Assembly: GCF_011290505.1 (NCBI RefSeq)
Contig: NZ_JAANPV010000005.1
Location: 1-64,000, forward strand
Length of the DNA: 64,000 nt
From: Paenalcaligenes suwonensis
GTDB taxonomy: Bacteria; Pseudomonadota; Gammaproteobacteria; Burkholderiales; Burkholderiaceae_B
Direction of reading: 5' to 3'
Made by a program: the position numbers and the translations under genes. Positions within the stretch are counted from its first letter, which is position 1. Each line of letters opens with the position of its first letter. Positions 22,342 through 30,939 of the stretch are shown here, one piece after another. The notes below the pieces were generated by a model. That model saw only the letters and a list, made by a program, of their open reading frames with translations, did not search any database and was not told the DNA's origin.

Positions 22342-23928
22342 TTACTTTGCCAATAGGTTTGCCAGCATATACCCCGAGCCAGCCCCTGTTCCCGCACCGG
22401 GCCACGTCGACGCACCGCATAAATACAAACCTTTAACCGGCGTTTTGTATTTGGAATACCCTGCCACTGGGCGAAAAAAGAAGTTCTGATCCAAATGGTG
22501 GCTACCGGACAGATTATCACCCCCAATCAAGTTGGCATTAAAGTGTTCTAAGTCTTGCGGGGACATCACATGCATCGCCAAAATCTTACTACGAACACCT
22601 GGTGCGTAATGCGCTAACACATCTATCACCCGCTCAGCATAAGCCTCCTTCACCTCTGACCACTCTGCGGCGGGAATCGTCGCTAAAGCATCCCCTTTTA
22701 TCAATGCAGGCAACACGCGAACCTGTACCCATAAGGTATGTTTGCCAGCGGGCGCACGCGATGGGTCCAACGCAGTTCCCTGCCCTACCACTAACACGGG
22801 CTCTGCCGGTAACAAACCCGCGGCGGCTTCAGCGTAGACTTTACTCATCATGGCCAAATCGGGTGCCAAATGCACGTAAGAGAAAGCCTGTAGCTCTGGC
22901 CCTGCCTTCCAGTCTGGCAACTCATCTAAGGCCAAATGAATCATCATCGTGCCTAAACCGGGACGAAAGGCATCCACTTTTTTCTGATACGCAGTAGGTA
23001 CGGCTGGAGCAGCTACTAAACGCCCAAACACCAACTGTGGATTAAGGTTAGCAATCACCGCTTTAGCCGCTGTAAAACGTCGACCGTCTTCCAACACCAC
23101 GCTACTGGCGCGCCCCTTATCTTGCTCTATGCTTTTGACTGGCGCATTCAGCAGCAGCTCTCCACCTAGCTCCTGCAGCACCCCCACCATGGCATGAATA
23201 ATGGTGTCAGCACCACCTTGTCCTATCACCATGCCAAAGGCTTGGTTAGCCATAGACTCCAAATACGGAAATAACGCACCGCCCGCTGTATCTGGCGTGA
23301 AATCCACATGCAGCCCCCACGCTGCCATCATGGCTTTAAGCGAGTCGCTTTCAAAATGCCGATCTAAGAAGTCGCGCGGTGTGGCCAATAACAACTGCAA
23401 CAACTCGGCCACGCCATCTTTACCCAATTCGCGCCAACTACGCCATACACTTTTTGCCAACGCGGTAGATGGCATGGGGCTGCCAAGTACAGAAAATAAG
23501 TGCGGGGCTTTACGCTGAAAGTCTTCCAGCATAGCCTGCCATGCGATGGCGTCTTTTTCCGACACACTACGTATGCGCGCTACGGTAGTTTCTACATCCG
23601 TACTAACGCCTAGGTAGCTGTGATCCCTAAAGATACTCGCAAAACAGTGCTGTGCTGGCACAAAGGCTAAGCCATGGCGTTCCAATGCCGCTTTATGGCG
23701 CTGATAAAACGCTGAACCCGCAAAAGACGACAAATTCATTGCACACACGTCGTGCTTAAAACCAGGCAACGTGAGTTCTTGCGTACTGACCGCACCGCCC
23801 GCTGAGCTTTTGGCCTCTATCACTCGCACTTTCCAACCTTTACTGGCCAGCTCTACTGCCGCGGCCAAACCATTGTGCCCCGCCCCAATCACAATGACGT
23901 CTGCTGTTGTCTCTGCTCCCATTGCCAA
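22342..23928 (-). CDS. FAD-dependent oxidoreductase, PYROXD2/phytoene-desaturase-like
   Basis: A 528-residue flavoprotein. The N-terminal dinucleotide fold is DVIVIGAGHNGLAAAVELAS with the following Glu in VRVIEAKSSAGG. The C-terminal FAD contact is GLYLCGASTWPGAGTGAGSG. Members resemble carotenoid desaturases (CrtI) and the eukaryotic PYROXD2 proteins, but no carotenoid genes are nearby, so the substrate is unknown. It is monocistronic. An alternative start three residues later (MGAETTAD) is possible. Confidence 0.85.
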   Translation of the reverse strand: MAMGAETTADVIVIGAGHNGLAAAVELASKGWKVRVIEAKSSAGGAVSTQELTLPGFKHDVCAMNLSSFAGSAFYQRHKAALERHGLAFVPAQHCFASIFRDHSYLGVSTDVETTVARIRSVSEKDAIAWQAMLEDFQRKAPHLFSVLGSPMPSTALAKSVWRSWRELGKDGVAELLQLLLATPRDFLDRHFESDSLKAMMAAWGLHVDFTPDTAGGALFPYLESMANQAFGMVIGQGGADTIIHAMVGVLQELGGELLLNAPVKSIEQDKGRASSVVLEDGRRFTAAKAVIANLNPQLVFGRLVAAPAVPTAYQKKVDAFRPGLGTMMIHLALDELPDWKAGPELQAFSYVHLAPDLAMMSKVYAEAAAGLLPAEPVLVVGQGTALDPSRAPAGKHTLWVQVRVLPALIKGDALATIPAAEWSEVKEAYAERVIDVLAHYAPGVRSKILAMHVMSPQDLEHFNANLIGGDNLSGSHHLDQNFFFRPVAGYSKYKTPVKGLYLCGASTWPGAGTGAGSGYMLANLLAK

Positions 23929-24174
23929 CTCCTTTAGTTCTAAACTATTTTATAGTTTATTCTACAACTGAAATTTGTTTTGCAGAGGGCAATTCAAGAC
24001 AACCACATTATTTTTTCTGGGCTGTAATCTCTCTACACGCCCAGTAAAGACGATACATACACGAGTACATCAATATGCTGTTTCTATATCCTCTTCCACA
24101 CCCATCACCAAACACAGGTTTATCTATTGCTTATAATGTGAACACTATCTCTACACCCATTTCCCAAATAAGCT

Positions 24175-24567
24175 ATGTTTAAAAAGAGCCTTCCTGTTTT
24201 TATCACCGGCCTAATACTCCATGCCTTTACTAGCGTAGCGTTGGCACAAGCTAGCTCGTATTCGCCAGAACAAGTAGAACAAATGCGTCAATTGGCTGAA
24301 CAAGGGGAAAGTTTTGCGCAGTCGGCCTTGGGTGTGCTGTATATAGAAGGGGACTCTGTACCACAAAATTATGCTGAAGCGCATAAGTGGCTGGAGCGCG
24401 CCGCGCTACAAAACGAAGCGCTTGCTCAATTTCAATTAGGTGTGCTGCATTATCGAGGCCAAGGCGTGCCGCAAAATGATGCCGAAGCCTTACGATGGTT
24501 TGGTAAGTCGTGTGCGGCTGGGCTATCCGAGGGCTGCACCATGTATAGCAAAATTAAGCTGCCTTAA
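24175..24567 (+). CDS. Secreted Sel1-repeat protein
   Basis: A 130-residue protein. Residues 1-24 form a signal peptide ending VALAQA. Two Sel1/TPR-like repeats follow (QSALGVLYIEGDSVPQNYAE, then QFQLGVLHYRGQGVPQNDAE). Two cysteines near the end (SCAAGLSEGC) may form a disulphide. Sel1 proteins are protein-protein interaction scaffolds, here probably periplasmic. The gene is short for the family, with only two repeats plus a partial third. Confidence 0.85.
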   Translation: MFKKSLPVFITGLILHAFTSVALAQASSYSPEQVEQMRQLAEQGESFAQSALGVLYIEGDSVPQNYAEAHKWLERAALQNEALAQFQLGVLHYRGQGVPQNDAEALRWFGKSCAAGLSEGCTMYSKIKLP

Positions 24568-24679
24568 CGCTATACAAACCGTATTGCCTTCACACTTTCT
24601 GTGTTGTACCTTGTCACCAAAAAACAAAGCATTCGTTAAAACATAGAGCAGTCCCTTTTACCCACAGGAGATTGAATAT

Positions 24680-25138
24680 ATGTCTGAACCTATTTTTCGT
24701 CGCGCACAAGAATCAGACGTAGAAGCAATTGTCGCCATCCTTGCCGATGACGTCTTGGGCCAAGAACGGGAAGACTCTCGATGGCCCCTGCCTACTAGCT
24801 ATCTGCACGCTTTTCACGCGTTAGATGCTGACCCCAACCACTTTCTGGCCGTTGTAGAAATTGATGGCACTATTTGCGGCACGCTACAGATTTCTTTTAT
24901 CCCCGGCCTGTCTTACCAAGGCGCGTGGCGCGGTGAAATCAACAGCATTCGGGTAGCACGTACCATACGCGGTAATAGCCTACTAGAAAGCATGATCACG
25001 TGGGCAATAGCCAAGTGCAAAGCCAGAAACTGCCGCTTTGCACAACTCACCTTTGATAAAAAACGGCCTGATAGTCACCGCTTTTATGTGCAGTTAGGAT
25101 TTAGTGCCAACTACAGAGGCTACATGTTAGAACTCTAA
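24680..25138 (+). CDS. GNAT-family N-acetyltransferase
   Basis: A 152-residue acetyltransferase, starting MSEPIFRRAQESDVEAIVAI. The acetyl-CoA loop region is SIRVARTIRGNSLLESMITW, in place of the usual Q/R-x-x-G-x-G/A, and the C-terminal motif is HRFYVQLGFSANYRGYMLEL. An AGGAGATTG ribosome site precedes the ATG. The acceptor substrate is not evident. It is monocistronic. Confidence 0.85.
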   Translation: MSEPIFRRAQESDVEAIVAILADDVLGQEREDSRWPLPTSYLHAFHALDADPNHFLAVVEIDGTICGTLQISFIPGLSYQGAWRGEINSIRVARTIRGNSLLESMITWAIAKCKARNCRFAQLTFDKKRPDSHRFYVQLGFSANYRGYMLEL

Positions 25139-25162
25139 GCACAACAGCATCATAAAAAAACA

Positions 25163-25192
25163 AAACCCGCAGCCCTTGTAGGAAGCGGGTTT
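25163..25192 (-). terminator. Rho-independent terminator
   Basis: AAACCCGC and GCGGGTTT form an 8-bp stem. On the minus strand a T-rich tract follows (TTGTTTTTTT), ending the acylase gene. Confidence 0.65.
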
Positions 25193-25227
25193 GCTAGAAG
25201 CCTAGACGCTGTTGCTAGATTATGCGT

Positions 25228-26310
25228 TTATGCCGTTTTCTGCAGCAAGGCAGTGCCATCCAAGCTACTCGACTGAAACTTCGCTAAAGGCAACAACATG
25301 CGTTGGCTAGATTGCAAAAGCGTAGGCAAATCAAACTGCACGTAGTTCAGTTGATCGTAGGTTCGTAAATACATACGGCCCTGACGTAAATCAGTAAGCG
25401 ATGTCCAGGTGGTGTACTCAGAACTGTATCCTGCAAAACCCATTACATCAGGTGCCATGGCATCGGCGCCTTTGTTCGCACTTTGCGGGTCAATCGTAAT
25501 GCCACGCGGTCTATCAAAATTGTTCATGATATGTGCCAGCGTTGTCACTGCCGTGTTGGCGTCTTTAGCTTTTTCACTAAAGTGCGCGTAATACACTGCA
25601 CGTACAAAACGCCCTACAGCCGTATTGGACGATGGCAAAGCAGCCGTTGCTATACCTGAATCAGGCTGCTGAAAGGTTTGCCCATTTAAGGTCAAGCTGG
25701 ACTGATCAATATTAGACAAGAAGGTGTAATTACTGAGATTTGTTAGGTGCCATGGAAAGTCAGGGCCATTAGTCATTACACCTACTGGGTTGTCATAGAC
25801 TTGCTGTTTGCCGTGCGCATACTCAATCACAATTGACGCACCCGTGGCATCGTGTACTGTGTAATGAAACGGTGTTTCAGCACCGCCCATTTGTTCAATG
25901 GCTGTCGTCAACACAGGCTGATTTGCCAATGCTTTTTTAACGTCAGCCACCGACTCAAACTGCGATAGCACCCAATTGCCTAAATCAATGGCCGCCAATA
26001 CGGCTGTACTGTTATCCAGCGTATCGTCAGGACCTTTAGTGGTAGCAAACGCCAATAAACTAAAGGTTAAACCCTGGCTATTAATACCCTCTACGGTTTT
26101 AAGATCATCCACTGAGCCATTAGGAATACTAACGGATAAAAAACCAAACTTAGCCGTAAAAGACAAGGCTGCATGTTGATTGGCTTGCGATGAAAACGCT
26201 GTACCCTTGGGTTGATACACCACGATATAAGGCATATCAAAAGGAAGCTCTAACGTGCGCCCTGCATAGGGAGCTGCTTGCTGATCAAAATAGAGTAAAG
26301 AGGTGCACAT
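25228..26310 (-). CDS. Penicillin V acylase / bile salt hydrolase family amidase
   Basis: A 360-residue Ntn-hydrolase of the choloylglycine-hydrolase family. The initiator Met precedes Cys2 (MCTSLLYFDQ), which becomes the N-terminal nucleophile. GRTLELPFDM supplies the conserved Arg, and GINSQGLTFSLLAF and VMTNGPDFPW provide the conserved Asn-containing segments. There is no signal peptide, so it is cytoplasmic as read. Gram-negative members cleave penicillin V or acyl-homoserine lactones, so the substrate cannot be fixed from sequence. It is monocistronic. Confidence 0.88.
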   Translation of the reverse strand: MCTSLLYFDQQAAPYAGRTLELPFDMPYIVVYQPKGTAFSSQANQHAALSFTAKFGFLSVSIPNGSVDDLKTVEGINSQGLTFSLLAFATTKGPDDTLDNSTAVLAAIDLGNWVLSQFESVADVKKALANQPVLTTAIEQMGGAETPFHYTVHDATGASIVIEYAHGKQQVYDNPVGVMTNGPDFPWHLTNLSNYTFLSNIDQSSLTLNGQTFQQPDSGIATAALPSSNTAVGRFVRAVYYAHFSEKAKDANTAVTTLAHIMNNFDRPRGITIDPQSANKGADAMAPDVMGFAGYSSEYTTWTSLTDLRQGRMYLRTYDQLNYVQFDLPTLLQSSQRMLLPLAKFQSSSLDGTALLQKTA

Positions 26311-26462
26311 AGTTAGAGTCCAAATAGCCTAAGAAATTGGGATAGCACTAAACAAAACACAACGCTTTTTAGTGTGCGTTGCGTTGTCATGAGCATAACC
26401 CAAATGCCTTATCACCACTATTTATTCACGTAGAGATTAACCAAAATTACCGGTTTACGGCT

Positions 26463-27020
26463 TTAACGTGATTGCCCCGATAAACACACCAATTTTGCTA
26501 ATGCTTTTGCTGATTCTATTCTCTCTGGCTGATACCCCTGCACCTGACTTGTCACGATTAACCCCTCACCAATTAAATACAATTGCTCCCCCAGCTCTGT
26601 AGGCTGTTTTAACGTCGCCTGTTGGCACAAACTTTGCACATAGAGCAATACTTCTTGTTTATGGCTGGCAGCCTGTTGATGTGGTGCCATTTCTGCCGCT
26701 GCAAACTCTGCTGCGGCATTAATAAACGCACAACCAAAAAAGCCTTCTTCTTGCGTCCAGCTAGCAATGAAATCTATATACGCCATGGGTCTTTGGGCCG
26801 TAGGGGCCTGCTCTACAAAACGGCGCATTTTGTCCATAAACCAATCATGGCGCAAGGCTAAAGCAGCCTCTATTAGCAAGTCTTTGCTGGCGTAATGCCT
26901 ATACAGTGTTTTCTTGGTCACCCCAGCTTCGCGGCTAAGCAGCTCTACTCCGGTGGCGTGAAAACCGTGGCGATAGAAAAGTGTTAGTGAGGTTGATGCA
27001 ATGTGTTGTGCAGTAGTCAT
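26463..27020 (-). CDS. TetR-family transcriptional regulator
   Basis: A 185-residue regulator from ATG 27020 (MTTAQHIASTSLTLFYRHGF); a longer frame to 27050 would cover the operator and is disfavoured. The DNA-binding helices are GVELLSREAGVTKKTLYRHY (residues 24-43). The ligand domain contains EGFFGCAFINAAAEFAAAEM, like the subgroup that controls detoxification genes. It is divergent from the HPP gene, with two palindromes between the starts, and probably represses both. Confidence 0.9.
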   Translation of the reverse strand: MTTAQHIASTSLTLFYRHGFHATGVELLSREAGVTKKTLYRHYASKDLLIEAALALRHDWFMDKMRRFVEQAPTAQRPMAYIDFIASWTQEEGFFGCAFINAAAEFAAAEMAPHQQAASHKQEVLLYVQSLCQQATLKQPTELGEQLYLIGEGLIVTSQVQGYQPERIESAKALAKLVCLSGQSR

Positions 27021-27032
27021 GACAGCAAGTAT

Positions 27033-27066
27033 ACCGATCGGTTGACACAAAGATACTGATCAGTAT
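27033..27066. promoter_or_regulatory. Two tandem palindromic operators for the TetR regulator
   Basis: ACCGATCGGT (27033-27042) and ATACTGATCAGTAT (27053-27066) are two perfect palindromes with related cores (AC-C/T-GATC-G/A-GT), their centres 22 bp apart. They lie between the divergent tetR and HPP genes, the expected place for an autoregulatory TetR operator. Confidence 0.7.
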
Positions 27067-27113
27067 ACTAACTCAATCCCATACAACCTGCCTATCTAAA
27101 AAGAGTCTTAGTC

Positions 27114-27614
27114 ATGCCCCTACGTCGCCTATTGATTTCTAACGCTCCCCCTGCACCGCCATTGCGGTTCATTGTTATCTCATCTGTAGGAGCGGCCATA
27201 GCCATTGCTATCACTGGTTGGTTTAGTGTGCTGTCTGGCACACCATGGTTAATGGCCCCTTTTGGTGCCAGTTGTGTACTGGCCTTTGGCCTACCGGACT
27301 CCCCGTTAGCTCAGCCTCGCGCTATTGTTGGCGGCCACCTAGTTGCTACCGCTGTGGGCTTACTCGTGCTATTTTTGTTTGGTGATGGCTGGTTAGCCGC
27401 TGCGTGCAGCGTGGGCTTGGCATTAGCTGCCATGCAAATCACTCGAACTGTTCATGCCCCTGCTGGCGCAGACCCTCTAATTGTGATTGCCGCCCACACT
27501 TCCATAGGCTATTTGGTATCGCCCGTATTGTTAGGCTCATTAGCCATTGTGCTGATTGCCTACCTTGTGAATAATGCCAGAAATGCAGGTAGTTACCCAA
27601 AATACTGGCTCTGA
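27114..27614 (+). CDS. HPP-family membrane protein
   Basis: A 166-residue protein with about five membrane helices and the HPP signature HAPAGADPLIV (residues 117-127), plus GTPWLMAPFGASCVLAFGLP in the first half. Some HPP proteins transport nitrite; others are uncharacterised. There is no CBS domain, unlike longer members. It is divergent from the TetR gene and likely under its control, suggesting a transport or resistance role induced by an unknown ligand. Confidence 0.85.
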   Translation: MPLRRLLISNAPPAPPLRFIVISSVGAAIAIAITGWFSVLSGTPWLMAPFGASCVLAFGLPDSPLAQPRAIVGGHLVATAVGLLVLFLFGDGWLAAACSVGLALAAMQITRTVHAPAGADPLIVIAAHTSIGYLVSPVLLGSLAIVLIAYLVNNARNAGSYPKYWL

Positions 27615-27683
27615 TGCCCCTCTATTTCAAACTCAAGACCTGTCATCATTCGCAAATCGTTACTCCCTGTTGAAGATGCTTTC

Positions 27684-27712
27684 TTGACAAGGTATCCCCC
27701 TACCCATAACAA
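27684..27712 (+). promoter_or_regulatory. Promoter-like sequence upstream of the MFS gene
   Basis: TTGACA, a 17-base spacer and TAACAA fit a sigma-70 promoter, about 190 bases before the MFS start. The 289-base gap between 27614 and 27904 holds no gene. Confidence 0.35.
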
Positions 27713-27903
27713 TCAATTAGTTTATTGAATCAGCACCAACCCAGCATCTAGCCCCCGTATAGGAAAGCACACTTGGGCAGCCTTCCTTACACCGGCATCT
27801 GGCACGTATACATTTTATGCATCACGCACAGTGCAGGCGCTACCTAGCCCTGTGCGTGACTGTCATCCACTGCTACTAGGCATACAGCGATAAGGCTTAA
27901 CGC

Positions 27904-29088
27904 ATGTTCACGAAAACCATGCATCAGCAAGTGTTTCTGCTTGCTAGCGCTCAGGCGCTCTTTCAAATCGTTTATGTGGCCGTGATGACTATAGGTGCAC
28001 TGGCTGGCGCTGCCATTTCCGGCTCTGCCCGCTGGGCCACACTGCCTATTGCCAGCATGTTCCTAGGTACCGCTGTGATGATGTTTCCGGCGTCGCTATG
28101 GATGGCTAAAGTAGGCCGACGTGCAGGGTTTTTGCTCGGTGCAGTGTTAGGTACCGTGGGCGGCCTTATTGCCAGCCTAGGGATTGCACAAAACTCCTTA
28201 ACTATCTTAGGCGCAGGGACCTTCCTGATTGGGTGCTATCAAGCTTTTGCCCAGTTTTATCGGTTTGCAGCAAGTGAGATAGCCGATAGCACGTTCAGAC
28301 CCAGAGCCATTTCACTCGTATTAGCTGGGGGCGTCGCCGCAGCGCTTATTGGGCCCGCATTAGCACAGCTAGGTGGCCCACTCATGCACCCCCAGTACTT
28401 AGGCTCATTTCTGATTATTGCCATGCTGTGCTTAGTGTCCATAGGCGTGCTACAGGGTTTTCATGTGCCACCGGTGTATGCCGCTGTTACCGACAAAGAC
28501 ACACCCGCACGTCCATGGCTGGCTATTGTTACGCAGCCTACGTATTTGGTGGCACTATTTGGCGGTGCAACGAGCTACGGCATCATGATCTTAGCGATGA
28601 CGGCCACCCCCTTAGCGATGCTACTGCACAGCCACGAACTGGGTACTGCCGCTGCCGTCATTCAGTTGCACGTTCTGGCCATGTTCTTACCTTCATTTTT
28701 TACCGGATCGCTAATCTCTCAATTTGGTGTGTTACGCGTCATGCTCATGGGGGCCTTACTGTTTGTTGGGCATATTTTGCTGACACTTACCGGCACCAGT
28801 TTACTGTCATTTATGAGTTCGTTAATTTCGCTGGGTATAGGCTGGAATTTTATGTATATAGGGGGGACTACACTGCTCACCAGCACCTACAGCCCCTTAG
28901 AGAAATCGCGCGCCCAAGCCACCAACGACATGGTCATTTTTATTGTCGGTGTGCTCTGTTCTTTTAGTGCTGGGTGGCTGCTAGAGGTAATAGGCTGGAG
29001 CCTCATGAATCTCATACTGCTACCGTGGTTAGCGCTTTCTGTGTTGTCATTGTTTTGGCTGCAACGTCGCACCACACCCATAAAGTAA
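27904..29088 (+). CDS. Major facilitator superfamily transporter
   Basis: A 394-residue protein with twelve predicted helices. The loop 2-3 motif is WMAKVGRRAGFLLGAVLG, a version of the MFS G-x-x-x-D/R-R-x-G-R signature, and LEKSRAQATNDM lies in the second half. The substrate is not evident. The gene stands alone after a 290-base gap that includes a promoter-like sequence, and is followed by a separate GNAT gene. Confidence 0.88.
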   Translation: MFTKTMHQQVFLLASAQALFQIVYVAVMTIGALAGAAISGSARWATLPIASMFLGTAVMMFPASLWMAKVGRRAGFLLGAVLGTVGGLIASLGIAQNSLTILGAGTFLIGCYQAFAQFYRFAASEIADSTFRPRAISLVLAGGVAAALIGPALAQLGGPLMHPQYLGSFLIIAMLCLVSIGVLQGFHVPPVYAAVTDKDTPARPWLAIVTQPTYLVALFGGATSYGIMILAMTATPLAMLLHSHELGTAAAVIQLHVLAMFLPSFFTGSLISQFGVLRVMLMGALLFVGHILLTLTGTSLLSFMSSLISLGIGWNFMYIGGTTLLTSTYSPLEKSRAQATNDMVIFIVGVLCSFSAGWLLEVIGWSLMNLILLPWLALSVLSLFWLQRRTTPIK

Positions 29089-29130
29089 TCGTGTCATACT
29101 GAAACTGTTTGATCACTACATCAGTATTCT

Positions 29131-29634
29131 ATGGTTACCGTCCTCCCCCTAGAGACACAGCAGTGGATGCAACACAAAACACTGCGATTACGTGCTTTGC
29201 TCGATTCTCCCGATGCCTTTGGTAGTACCTACGACGCCGAATGCATACAGTCTGATAACCAGTGGGAGCAGCGCATTGCCACCGCCTTATCCCAACCACG
29301 AAACAAAGCGTTTATTGCCTACCACGACCATCAGCCCTGTGGCTTAGTGTGGTGCCAACTAACCATGGACAATGCCACCACCGCCGAGCTGTTTCAGATG
29401 TGGGTGGCTCCCGAGCAGCGCGGCTTAGGCGCAGGAAAACACCTGCTGAACGCCGCCATACAATGGCTACAAACAGTGGTGGTGCAGCGCATACAGTTAG
29501 GGGTTACACAAACCAATACGGCTGCCATACAGTTATACCAACGCTATGGCTTTAGCGCTGTGGGTGAGCCCACAGCCTTACGCGAGGGCTCACCTTTGCT
29601 ATCGCAAACCATGCAGCTCACTTTGGCTCCATAA
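29131..29634 (+). CDS. GNAT-family N-acetyltransferase
   Basis: A 167-residue enzyme. The acetyl-CoA-binding motif A is MWVAPEQRGLGAGKHLLNAA (residues 90-109), with the canonical Q-R-G-L-G-A-G, and motif B is NTAAIQLYQRYGFSAVGEP. It most resembles RimI-like protein or small-molecule acetyltransferases. The substrate is unknown. It is separated from the MFS gene by only 42 bases and may share its transcript. Confidence 0.88.
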   Translation: MVTVLPLETQQWMQHKTLRLRALLDSPDAFGSTYDAECIQSDNQWEQRIATALSQPRNKAFIAYHDHQPCGLVWCQLTMDNATTAELFQMWVAPEQRGLGAGKHLLNAAIQWLQTVVVQRIQLGVTQTNTAAIQLYQRYGFSAVGEPTALREGSPLLSQTMQLTLAP

Positions 29635-29713
29635 ATCTTGTTCTAATCTCCACACTCTCTACATGTGATGGCATTAGCATTGATTATCCCTACGATTTAT
29701 CTTTATCTCTGCT

Positions 29714-30490
29714 ATGTCCAGCCCTACTCAATCGCACGTCAGCTCTACCCTACCTTGCCTTGACTACACACCACTACAAGCCGAGTTTCAGCCTGTAGTG
29801 GATGAAGTTAGCCACGCCGTAGCGCGCATCGTGGGTGATAATCTGGATAGCCTTTACCTCTATGGCAGTGTGGCCAAGGGCATGGCAAAAGTTGGGGTTT
29901 CAGACGTAGATATCTGCTTAATCACCACCCATCCCTTATCAGCAGCACAAAACGAACAACTTGCTACCTTGTGCGAAAACACGGCAGCGCGCCATTTCAG
30001 CGTGAGCAAAATAGACATTGACTGCGGTACACGCGAACAAGTGCTAGCAACGCAAAACCACTATAGCTGGGGGTACTGGATTAAGCACCATTGCCGCTGT
30101 ATTCAAGGCGAGGATTTAGCCCAACACTTCCAACCCTTCGCCCCCTCGCGTGACATTGCGCTGGCCGTGAACGGTGATTACCACGGTGTGCTTCAAGGCT
30201 ACCTACTGCGGCTACAAGAAACCGCATCAGAACATCATCTGCGACGCCTGCAAAAAGAAGCGTCTAGAAAGCTGATTCGTGCGACAAACATCTTGCGTCC
30301 AGCCTCATCCACATACTGGCCTGCCACATTGGCCGAGCACGTAAGCTTTGCTGCTCAGCACTCACCTGGCTCTGTTGAGTTTTTACCGTTCTTCTTACTG
30401 CAAGCCCATACCCCCACGGCACCAATACCCGAGTTCTGCGAACGTTTGCAACAGGCACTGCAATGGATGCAGCAACAGGGTGATTACTAG
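29714..30490 (+). CDS. Nucleotidyltransferase-domain protein
   Basis: A 258-residue protein with a Pol-beta-type nucleotidyltransferase core: SLYLYGSVAKGMAKVGVSDVDICLI (residues 49-73) has GS...SDVD with two metal-binding Asp residues. The C-terminal half is helical. It is distantly like aminoglycoside adenylyltransferases and clearly different from the aadA-type gene at 15153. The substrate is unknown. Confidence 0.8.
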   Translation: MSSPTQSHVSSTLPCLDYTPLQAEFQPVVDEVSHAVARIVGDNLDSLYLYGSVAKGMAKVGVSDVDICLITTHPLSAAQNEQLATLCENTAARHFSVSKIDIDCGTREQVLATQNHYSWGYWIKHHCRCIQGEDLAQHFQPFAPSRDIALAVNGDYHGVLQGYLLRLQETASEHHLRRLQKEASRKLIRATNILRPASSTYWPATLAEHVSFAAQHSPGSVEFLPFFLLQAHTPTAPIPEFCERLQQALQWMQQQGDY

Positions 30491-30555
30491 GGTGACAAGC
30501 AGGTTCGCCCACGGTACAACGTAGCCTTTCCCTTTTGACGGCTTATGAGCTTTTT

Positions 30556-30885
30556 ATGCAGCTAAACGCTATTCCCTTTGGCCTTACTGACTGGTCAACG
30601 ATTACCCCCACCGAACACCCCGGTATACAAGGTGTTGCCTACTGGCGTACCTGCCATTTTGGCGATATACGTGTGCGTATGGTCGAGTATTCAGCCGGCT
30701 ATTTAGCCGACCACTGGTGCAGCAAAGGCCATATTCTGCTGTGTTTAGAAGGCAGTTTAGACACCGAACTAGACGATGGCCGTCGTTTTACACTCACACC
30801 TGGCATCAGCTATCAGGTGGCAGACAATGCGGAAGCTCACCGATCAAGCACCCAAACTGGTGCTAAACTTTTCATCGTAGACTGA
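30556..30885 (+). CDS. DHCW-motif cupin-fold protein
   Basis: A 109-residue single-domain cupin. The name-giving stretch is GYLADHWCSKGHILLCLEGS, where His and Cys lie where metal ligands are expected, followed by GISYQVADNAEAHRS with the second His. ATG 30556 (MQLNAIPFGLTDW) is preferred over a TTG at 30535. The function is unknown. It is monocistronic between the nucleotidyltransferase and the two-component genes. Confidence 0.85.
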   Translation: MQLNAIPFGLTDWSTITPTEHPGIQGVAYWRTCHFGDIRVRMVEYSAGYLADHWCSKGHILLCLEGSLDTELDDGRRFTLTPGISYQVADNAEAHRSSTQTGAKLFIVD

Positions 30886-30939
30886 CAACTAGTCATAAGG
30901 CGCTACACTATCTGCACCTCTTGTTGCCAGACAGTTGCC

